From UBA11373 sp046714175 (lineage in GTDB: Bacteria > Actinomycetota > Acidimicrobiia > Spongiisociales > UBA11373), in assembly GCA_046714175.1 (NCBI GenBank), contig JBKKBI010000067.1, positions 1-5,245 of the forward strand: 5,245 nt of DNA, read 5' to 3'. Shown piece after piece: positions 1 to 5,245 of this stretch. Both the position numbers and the translations under genes were made by a program. The notes under the pieces are model-generated. The model saw nothing but the letters and a program-made list of their open reading frames with translations. It was not told the DNA's origin and did no database searches. Within the stretch, counting starts at the first letter, position 1; the number at the start of each line of letters is the position of its first letter.

Positions 1-1
1 C

Positions 2-1375
2 ACCTTCCTGGCGATGGAGGGGCCCAACAACCCGATGCACGTCGGGGCGACCCTGCGGTTTGCGGCCGGAGCGCTGGAGACCGGAACGGGTGGTGTGGAT
101 GTCGACTCGATTCGAGCCTTCATTGGCAATCGGCTGCAATTCGTGCCCCGGTATCGCCAGCGCCTGGAGTGGATCCCGGTCGAGGGCCACCCGGTGTGGG
201 TCGATGATGCCCGGTTCGACCTCGGGTACCACGTGCGTCACATTGCCCTCCCCAAACCCGGCACCGACGAGCAGCTGCGCACCCTCGCCGGCGCCCTGTT
301 GAGCGCCAGCCTCGATCGGTCCCGCCCCATGTGGGAGATCTGGGTGGTCGAGGGTCTCGACTCCGGCGGGTTCGCGTTGGTCTCCAAGGTGCATCATTGC
401 ATGGTGGATGGCATCGGTGGCGTCGACCTGCTCAAGGTTCTGCTCGCCCCCGAGCCCACGGACGACGTCGGGATCACCGAGGAGTACCACCCGCGGCCAG
501 TCCCCACCCGCAGCCAGCTCTTCACCGACGAGGTGACCAGGCGGATGCGAGCTCCCCGCCGGGCGGTGAAGAGCGTCCGCAAGTTCGTCGAGGAGTCCCG
601 CATGATGGGGGACGAGTTGCGCCAGCGGCTCATGTCGATGACGGCATCGGCGCGGTCGGGGTGGTTCAGCCGCGCCTCGGCGACGCCGCTCAATCAGCGC
701 ATCGGTCCCAATCGCCGCGTCGACTTTTTGCACACTCCGTTGGATGATGCCAAGGCGGTGAAGGACGCCCACGGGGGAACCGTCAACGATGTAGTTATCA
801 CCGCCGTGGCGGGTGCAGTGCGGTCGTTCCTGATCGAAGAGCGTGATCACCCTCCCGATGCACTGGACTTCCGCGCCATGGTGCCGGTGTCCACGCGGGG
901 GGAGTGGCCCCTCACCGACTCGGCCAACGCCGTCACGATGTGGCTGATCGACCTGCCCATCGCCGAGCCGGATCCGTTGCAGCGCTATCGCAAGGTGCGG
1001 GAGCGGACCGATCATCTCAAAGCCACCGGCCAGGCCACCGGCGCGGCGATGCTCACGCAGACCGCATCATTCACCCCGGCGACCGTCCTCTCGGTCGCGG
1101 CCCGGGTGGCGGCGGCGACGGCGCGTCCGTTCAACATGACGGTCACCAACGTTCCCGGCCCGCAGATTCCCCTGTACCTACTCGGGTCGCGGTTGCTGCG
1201 GATCCATCCCGTCGTTCCGCTGTGGGTGAATCATGGGATCGGAGTGGCGCTGTTCTCCTACGACGGCTGGCTGGACTGGGGCATCGTGGCCGACTGGGAC
1301 ACTGTCCCCGACATCGAGAAGTTCACCGGACACCTGGGCCGGGCTCTCGACGAGCTCCACGCGCTTTCGCAGTGA
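2..1375 (+). CDS. WS/DGAT family wax ester synthase / diacylglycerol O-acyltransferase (5' partial)
   Basis: Members of this family transfer an acyl group from acyl-CoA to diacylglycerol or a long-chain alcohol, making triacylglycerol or wax ester at the inner face of the membrane. The reading frame is already open at base 2 and reads TFLA before the first ATG at 14. The following PMHVG (residues 11-15, counting base 2 as codon 1) is the usual family N-terminus, so the true start lies upstream and only about 10-15 residues are missing. The catalytic HHxxxDG motif is intact as HHCMVDG (bases 392-412; H131, H132, D136, G137). Other family blocks are DRSRPMWE (105-112), VNDVV around N262-D263, and NMTVTNVPGP (378-387) in the C-terminal WS/DGAT domain. 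The readable length of 457 residues fits a full-size enzyme. Its stop codon overlaps the start of the next gene. The family assignment is firm; the substrate (triacylglycerol, wax ester or another acceptor) cannot be told from sequence. Confidence 0.95.
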   Translation, partial: TFLAMEGPNNPMHVGATLRFAAGALETGTGGVDVDSIRAFIGNRLQFVPRYRQRLEWIPVEGHPVWVDDARFDLGYHVRHIALPKPGTDEQLRTLAGALLSASLDRSRPMWEIWVVEGLDSGGFALVSKVHHCMVDGIGGVDLLKVLLAPEPTDDVGITEEYHPRPVPTRSQLFTDEVTRRMRAPRRAVKSVRKFVEESRMMGDELRQRLMSMTASARSGWFSRASATPLNQRIGPNRRVDFLHTPLDDAKAVKDAHGGTVNDVVITAVAGAVRSFLIEERDHPPDALDFRAMVPVSTRGEWPLTDSANAVTMWLIDLPIAEPDPLQRYRKVRERTDHLKATGQATGAAMLTQTASFTPATVLSVAARVAAATARPFNMTVTNVPGPQIPLYLLGSRLLRIHPVVPLWVNHGIGVALFSYDGWLDWGIVADWDTVPDIEKFTGHLGRALDELHALSQ

Positions 1376-2619
1376 CTCGGTTACCGCTGCTGGTAGCGAT
1401 GGGGCTGCTGGCCGCGGCCTGCACCGGGGCGGTGCCCGAGGCCGAACCCTTCGAGGGCGTGTGGGCCTCGCAGGGCTGGGGGATCATCCTCCACATCGAC
1501 GGTTCTCACGCCGACCTGTACGAGACCTCAGCCACCCATTGCCTGCTCGCCGATGCCGCCAGCGCGCGCAACATCGATGAGGTGGTGGCACTCGAGGAGG
1601 GCCAGCTGGTGTTGCGCGATGCGGGGCGGGTGATTCGGTTCGACGCGCTCTTCGAGCTTCCGGCACGATGCGGCGCCGAGGTGGATGCCAGCCCGCAGGG
1701 AGTGCTGGCGGCAACAGTGGCCGCGGTCGAAGAACACTTCCAACCGGGCGTGGATGCGGGTTGGCCGGCCCGGAAGGCGTCTGCGGCAGCGACGCCGCTC
1801 GGCGACGACGCGGCACTCGCCGCCGCCATCGTTGCACTCCTCAGCCCGCTTGATGATCCGCAGATCGCCCTGCAGCACGACGGCACTCTGTGGTCGTTGC
1901 CTCCGGCCGGACCGGCGGCCGAATTCACCGCGGCAATGCTGGCCGGTTCACTGCTTCCCGAAGCACTAGTTGCGGCCGAAGGTGGACTGGTGATGACCGA
2001 TCTCGGTGCCGGGGTGCGCTATCTGGGCCTCCTGCGGCTGGGAGGGTTCGCCGGTGGCAGCGACGGTTCACAGCGGGTACTGGCGGCGGCACTGGACCAG
2101 AGTCTCCGCGACGCCACCGCTCTCGTGCTCGATCTGCGCGCTACCACCACCGGCGCCGAAGTGGAGGCGCTGCTGGTGGCGACCCGGTTCGTATCCGCAC
2201 CCACGCTGGTGGCCACGAGTTCGGTGCGAGGCTCCGACGGCGCTCAGCTGTACGCCGGCGAGGCAACAGTGCACCCGATGCCGACCGGAGCATATGCCGG
2301 GCGGGTGATCGTATTGATCGGTCCGGGGACGGCAGGCCCGGCGGAGTTGCTGGCAGTGGCCTTGTCAGCGTTGCCCAACGTGACTCTGGTGGGGGAGGCA
2401 ACGGCGGGGAGTCCCCGGTCGCCGCTGGTGCGCACCCTCCCCAACGGATGGGTGCTCGGCGTACCCAACACGGCGGTGGCGGCCGCCGACGGCACGAAGC
2501 TCGTGGGGACCCCGCTGGTTCCTGATGTCGCCGCGGCGCTCACCGTGGACGACGTCGTGGCCGGACGCGATCCGGGACTGGAGACGGCGCTGGCACTCCT
2601 TGGGGAGGGGACGCCCTAG
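1372..2619 (+). CDS. Putative lipoprotein with S41 peptidase fold, catalytic residues apparently lost
   Basis: This is a 415-residue protein. I chose GTG 1372 because it overlaps the upstream TGA in a GTGA arrangement and gives a complete signal peptide; the next ATG (1399) would cut that signal. Residues 1-16 form a short signal with Arg3, a hydrophobic core and LAAA before Cys17, a slightly loose lipobox that predicts a membrane-anchored exported lipoprotein. Residues about 28-100 (GVWASQGWG, then Cys57 and Cys100, a possible disulfide) resemble the N-terminal region of some S41 peptidases. The S41 core follows: LDDPQ (160-164), YLGLLRLGGF, LVLDLR (251-256), GTAGPAE (319-325), VGEATAG (340-346) and a late GTPLVPDV. 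In active relatives the LDD-x-H histidine and the T-x-S-x-x-E serine are catalytic; here they are Gln164 and Gly322. The fold assignment is good and loss of activity is inferred. A binding or regulatory role is possible, but the true partner is unknown. Confidence 0.85.
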   Translation: MTRLPLLVAMGLLAAACTGAVPEAEPFEGVWASQGWGIILHIDGSHADLYETSATHCLLADAASARNIDEVVALEEGQLVLRDAGRVIRFDALFELPARCGAEVDASPQGVLAATVAAVEEHFQPGVDAGWPARKASAAATPLGDDAALAAAIVALLSPLDDPQIALQHDGTLWSLPPAGPAAEFTAAMLAGSLLPEALVAAEGGLVMTDLGAGVRYLGLLRLGGFAGGSDGSQRVLAAALDQSLRDATALVLDLRATTTGAEVEALLVATRFVSAPTLVATSSVRGSDGAQLYAGEATVHPMPTGAYAGRVIVLIGPGTAGPAELLAVALSALPNVTLVGEATAGSPRSPLVRTLPNGWVLGVPNTAVAAADGTKLVGTPLVPDVAAALTVDDVVAGRDPGLETALALLGEGTP

Positions 2620-2637
2620 CGCGCCCGTCGAGAGTCC
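2620..2637. other. Short convergent gap between the S41-fold lipoprotein and propeller genes
   Basis: Only 18 bases separate the TAG of the lipoprotein gene from the TAA of the propeller gene on the opposite strand. I found no stable hairpin followed by a T-run on either strand here or just inside the gene ends. The two transcripts may therefore overlap or end by Rho-dependent termination. Confidence 0.6.
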
Positions 2638-4182
2638 TTACCCCCAGGATCGGTCGCTCACCGCGATGAGATAGCCCTCGAGGGTGGGAATGATGATGTA
2701 GCCATTCGAAGCGATTGCTGGCGAGGCGAGGATCGAGTAACCCTCGGTCGGTCCCCATTCACAGAACTCGCCGGCGCCAAATGATGCCGGGAAGGTGCCG
2801 GGAGAGCTGGAGTTGCCGAGGTAGATCTCCCACACCTTGGTCTGGGTCTCGACCGACACCGCGTAGAGGCCACCGTCGTGACGGGGCAGGATCACCTGGC
2901 CCGACACGACTGCCGGTGATGGCCAGTGGGGGTAGCAGTAGGCGCCGACCTCGACATCCCACGCGGTCTCCCCGGTTTCGATGTCGATGGCCACCAGGCG
3001 ATTGGAGTAGGGCTCTCCGTAAACCAGAAGGTCGCCGACAACCGCGACCGAGGAACGGATGCTGCCCCAGTCGGTCTTGATCCCGGCCGCGTCTTCCGCC
3101 TGCCAAACGATGGTGCCGTCGGCCTTGGACAGGGCGGTGATGGCGGGATCGACGAACGTGTCTTCGCGCAGCATCGTGATCACCACCATGTCGCGCACCA
3201 TGGTGGGCGCCGCCCAGATACGGGCCAGGGCCCCCGCGGTGTCGCGCTCGATCACCTCGGTTCGCCACAGCTGGCGGCCATTGAGATCGACCGCGAGCAC
3301 ATCGCGATTCTCCCCAGCGATCACGATCATCTCGCCGTCGGAGGCGGCCCCGCCCCGAATCGGCCCATCGACCTTGGCGGCGGCACTGCCGGCTCCGAGC
3401 TGCCACCGGAGCACACCGTTGCGCAGGTTGTACGCGGTGGCGACTCCGTTGGCGTCGCCGATGACGACCAACTGCTCCTCTTCCAGGACGAGCGGATAGC
3501 CGAAGGTCGCCACGCCCAGGGCGTCCTCCCAAAGCAGGTCTCCGTCTTGGGCATCGATGGCCCACACGCGGCCTTCGTCGCCGGTAGCGACGACGATCCC
3601 CGATCCGTATCCGACCCCATTGACATCAAGGGTCGCACCGAAGAACCACTCCTGGCGTCCGTTGTAGAGGTTGAACGCGTAGACCCCGTCGCGGGCATCT
3701 TCGGTGCCCTGGGCACGCCCGGCGCTGGCGACGAACACCGTGTCACCGACGATGATCGGGCTGTTCAACCAGCCACCGATTCCCATCGGCACCCGCCACT
3801 CGATGGTGGCGTTCCCCTCGGCGATGGTCGGAGCCTGGACGCAACCCTGGTGCGTCGGAGATCCCTGGAACGCCACCCACTCGGTGACCTCCTCCTCACA
3901 TTCGATCGACACGCCGGAGAGGAGCAGTCCCGGGTCATCGGTGGCGGCACCGGAGGGAAGCAGGATGGTGGGGATGGTGGCGTCCTCGAGGGTGAGAACA
4001 CCGCCGGCGACGACATTGTCATCACGAAAGGCAAACCACCACACCGACACTGCCACGAAGGCCACCACGAGTGCCGGCAGCACGAAGAGTCGCAGACCGA
4101 TCCGGCTCTCCAGTCCGGCAAAGTCGCGTCTGCGGTCGCGCCGCGGCCCGAGAAAGGTGACATATTCGACGCGGCGGGACAT
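2638..4182 (-). CDS. Membrane-anchored PQQ-like beta-propeller repeat protein
   Basis: This is a 514-residue protein read from ATG 4182 to TAA 2638. Residues 1-29 are basic (RRDRRRD) and are followed by one hydrophobic helix at about 30-52, so the bulk should lie outside the membrane as a type II anchored protein. The rest is a beta-propeller with eight recognisable PQQ-type strands of the pattern v-x-A-x-[DN]-x-x-x-G-x-x-x-W: about 167-181, 206-220, 248-262, 295-307, 348-362, 396-410, 439-453 and a final partial one at 505-514. Four cysteines outside the anchor (95, 114, 416, 474) could form two disulfides, one before the propeller and one near its end. I see no CxxCH heme site and no attached enzyme domain, so I do not call it a quinoprotein dehydrogenase. 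A scaffold or ligand-binding role like that of BamB-type propellers is possible but unproven. The frame stays open upstream to 4467, but that extension would cross the intergenic repeats and overlap the polymerase gene, so the ATG before SRRVEYV is preferred. No strong Shine-Dalgarno is visible. Confidence 0.88.
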   Translation of the reverse strand: MSRRVEYVTFLGPRRDRRRDFAGLESRIGLRLFVLPALVVAFVAVSVWWFAFRDDNVVAGGVLTLEDATIPTILLPSGAATDDPGLLLSGVSIECEEEVTEWVAFQGSPTHQGCVQAPTIAEGNATIEWRVPMGIGGWLNSPIIVGDTVFVASAGRAQGTEDARDGVYAFNLYNGRQEWFFGATLDVNGVGYGSGIVVATGDEGRVWAIDAQDGDLLWEDALGVATFGYPLVLEEEQLVVIGDANGVATAYNLRNGVLRWQLGAGSAAAKVDGPIRGGAASDGEMIVIAGENRDVLAVDLNGRQLWRTEVIERDTAGALARIWAAPTMVRDMVVITMLREDTFVDPAITALSKADGTIVWQAEDAAGIKTDWGSIRSSVAVVGDLLVYGEPYSNRLVAIDIETGETAWDVEVGAYCYPHWPSPAVVSGQVILPRHDGGLYAVSVETQTKVWEIYLGNSSSPGTFPASFGAGEFCEWGPTEGYSILASPAIASNGYIIIPTLEGYLIAVSDRSWG

Positions 4183-4228
4183 GAGTGCGCCAGAGGGTAT
4201 CGGTTGGGCCGGGTTATCCCGACCAGAC

Positions 4229-4256
4229 CCGTTGCCCCTTTGCCGTTGCCCGTTGA
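4229..4256. repeat. Imperfect direct repeat, 14-base period (CCGTTGCCC unit)
   Basis: The nine-base word CCGTTGCCC occurs at 4229-4237 and again at 4243-4251, exactly 14 bases apart, with a further partial CGTTG at 4251-4255. The remaining bases of each unit differ. It directly precedes a second repeat with the same period. Confidence 0.6.
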
Positions 4257-4257
4257 T

Positions 4258-4293
4258 CTCCGGCTTCCGGACTCCGGCTTCCGGTCTCCGGAA
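4258..4293. repeat. Tandem repeat, 14-base unit CTCCGGCTTCCGG(A/T)
   Basis: Two copies of a 14-base unit (4258-4271 and 4272-4285) differ only at the last base, and a partial third copy, CTCCGGAA, follows at 4286-4293. The palindrome TCCGGA appears at 4266-4271 and 4287-4292, so the segment could form small hairpins or serve as spaced binding sites. It lies 27 bases upstream of the PolX start. Its function is unknown. Confidence 0.75.
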
Positions 4294-4307
4294 TCGGGCA
4301 TCAGGCG

Positions 4308-4313
4308 TAGCCT
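4308..4313 (+). promoter_or_regulatory. Possible -10 element of a leaderless PolX transcript
   Basis: TAGCCT fits the actinobacterial TANNNT -10 pattern and ends six bases before the GTG at 4320. That is the spacing expected if transcription begins at the start codon itself. The absence of a Shine-Dalgarno in front of this GTG agrees with a leaderless message. The motif is short enough to occur by chance, so this is only a candidate. Confidence 0.3.
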
Positions 4314-4319
4314 CTCCCG

Positions 4320-5245
4320 GTGCTCTCCAACTCCGAAATCGCCTCTCATCTCCTCGAACTGGCCCGGTTGACCACTTTGGACGAGGGGAGCAGCAACGCG
4401 TTCCGGGTGCGCGCTTACGAAGCCGCTGCCCGCACCATCGAGACCCTCGACCAGCCGGTAGCGGCAATGACGGACAAGGAGATGGAGACCCTGCGCGGAG
4501 TGGGAGCGAGCACCGCGCGCAAGATTCGGGAACTGGTCGACAGCGGACGCATGACCAAGCTCGAAGACCTGCGGGCCAAGTTCCCGCCGGACTTCGTCGA
4601 ATTGACCCGGATCCCCGGGATCGGGCCTAAGACCGCGGTCATGTTGCGCGACGAGTTGCAAGTGAACAGCGTCGCCGACCTCAAGGCAGCCTTGGACGTC
4701 GAGGCATTGCGTGGTCTCCCCGGTATGGGGCCGAAGACCGAGGACAACATCCGCAATTCTCTGCAGCGGCTCGGTGTGGGTGGCAAGGAAAGGCGGACTC
4801 CGATCCTCGACGCCACCCGGGTGGCCGCCGATGTGGTTGCCGCGCTGGCCACGGTTCCGGGGGTCACCAGGGTGGAGCCGATGGGGAGCCTGCGCCGCTT
4901 CCGCGAGACCATCGGGGACATCGATGTGATCGTGATTTCCGCCGGTGACCCCGAAGAGGTGATGCGCCGCTTCGTCGGCCTCCCGGTCGTGCGCGAGGTG
5001 GTGGGTTACGGGGCGCGCAAGTCGGCGGTGCTCAGCGCCTCCGGGATGCAGATCGACGTTCGCGTCATGGAGACCTCCCAGTTTGGGGCGGCGGCGATCT
5101 ACTTCACCGGTTCCAAGGCACACAACATCCGCCTTCGGCAGATGGCGATCGAGCGGGGCTGGATCCTCAACGAGTACGCCCTGGCCGAGTCCGAAGGTGG
5201 CGCCGTGGTGGCGGCGAGCACGGAAAAGGAGGTGTACGCCGCGCT
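4320..5245 (+). CDS. polX: DNA polymerase X family protein (PolX), 3' partial
   Basis: This family-X polymerase is expected to act in gap-filling DNA repair in the cytoplasm. The start is GTG 4320: an in-frame TAG at 4308-4310 rules out any earlier start, and the resulting MLSNSEIASHLLELARL matches the family N-terminus. The readable 308 residues hold an 8-kDa-like region with three helix-hairpin-helix motifs: LRGVGASTARKI (58-69), IPGIGPKTAVML (98-109) and LPGMGPKTEDNI (133-144). The palm follows with GSLRRFRETIGDID (189-202). The metal-binding aspartates are D200 and D202, with a third at D246 in MQIDVRV; the nucleotide-binding YFTGSKAHN block is at 261-269. The catalytic core therefore looks intact. 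Bacterial PolX usually carries a C-terminal PHP phosphoesterase domain, which would lie beyond the window and cannot be confirmed. The gene is transcribed away from the propeller gene. The family call is very secure. Confidence 0.95.
   Translation, partial: MLSNSEIASHLLELARLTTLDEGSSNAFRVRAYEAAARTIETLDQPVAAMTDKEMETLRGVGASTARKIRELVDSGRMTKLEDLRAKFPPDFVELTRIPGIGPKTAVMLRDELQVNSVADLKAALDVEALRGLPGMGPKTEDNIRNSLQRLGVGGKERRTPILDATRVAADVVAALATVPGVTRVEPMGSLRRFRETIGDIDVIVISAGDPEEVMRRFVGLPVVREVVGYGARKSAVLSASGMQIDVRVMETSQFGAAAIYFTGSKAHNIRLRQMAIERGWILNEYALAESEGGAVVAASTEKEVYAA

Larger units (their letters stand above)
4183..4319. other. Divergent intergenic region between the propeller gene and the PolX gene
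   Basis: These 137 bases separate two divergently transcribed genes and should hold both promoters. On the minus strand, GATAAC (4213-4218 read in reverse) is a four-of-six match to a -10 box about 30 bases before the propeller start, but no convincing -35 goes with it. The right half is taken up by short 14-base-period repeats. I see no RNA gene or small ORF with a credible start. Confidence 0.5.

Noticed and set aside
394..693. 99-residue open frame on the minus strand inside the acyltransferase gene
   Set aside because: It lies antisense to the region that includes the HHxxxDG motif, with no family resemblance or start signal.
904..1371. Open frame continuing upstream of the S41-fold lipoprotein, giving a 571-residue version
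   Set aside because: It lies inside the WS/DGAT gene in another frame, is rich in Arg, His and Gly as shadow frames are, and would bury the lipoprotein signal that begins at 1372.
4258..4293. CRISPR-like array
   Set aside because: The units are only 14 bases, directly abutting with no spacers, and there are just two full copies and no cas gene.
2926..4371. 481-residue open frame on the plus strand
   Set aside because: It is antisense to the propeller gene. Its translation is rich in Asp, Gly and His with no recognisable domain, while the minus strand shows regular propeller repeats.
4183..4467. 95-residue N-terminal extension of the propeller protein
   Set aside because: It is Arg/Pro/Gly-rich, translated from intergenic repeats, and overlaps the PolX coding region; the internal ATG at 4182 followed by a basic stretch and a membrane helix is a natural start.
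3765..5123. 452-residue open frame on the minus strand
   Set aside because: It runs antisense through the PolX gene, the repeats and the start of the propeller gene. PolX on the other strand has intact catalytic motifs, so this frame is a high-GC artefact.

Overview
High-GC DNA with GTG starts and short gene gaps. The gene set is a WS/DGAT acyltransferase, a short lipoprotein, a membrane-anchored PQQ-like propeller and a bacterial family-X polymerase. Together these suggest an Actinomycetota chromosome, possibly Acidimicrobiia. The phylum is a moderately confident inference and the class is weak; no rRNA or other phylogenetic marker lies in the window.

Layout. (1) Positions 2-1375 (+): a WS/DGAT-family acyltransferase that lacks only its first few residues at the left edge. 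(2) Positions 1372-2619 (+): a lipoprotein with the S41 (C-terminal processing / tricorn-like) peptidase fold. It overlaps gene 1 by four bases (GTGA), so the two are probably translationally coupled. Its apparent catalytic His and Ser positions are Gln and Gly, so it looks like a pseudoprotease. (3) Positions 2638-4182 (-): a 514-residue protein with one N-terminal membrane anchor and an eight-repeat PQQ-like beta-propeller. It converges on gene 2 with an 18-base gap. (4) Positions 4183-4319: a divergent intergenic region with two short direct repeats, both of 14-base period. (5) Positions 4320 to the right edge (+): the N-terminal 308 residues of a PolX-type DNA polymerase, with three helix-hairpin-helix motifs and an intact metal-binding triad. 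The open frame runs off the window.

How the genes may work together. Genes 1 and 2 look like one transcription unit joining neutral-lipid (triacylglycerol or wax ester) synthesis to a surface-anchored, probably non-catalytic S41-fold protein. Gene 3 is probably an independent extracytoplasmic scaffold or binding protein, and gene 4 is a DNA-repair enzyme transcribed away from it. I found no CRISPR array, tRNA, rRNA, insertion sequence or phage gene. I see no clear evidence of a new multi-gene system. The most unusual item is the lipoprotein with degenerate S41 active-site positions, coupled to the acyltransferase.
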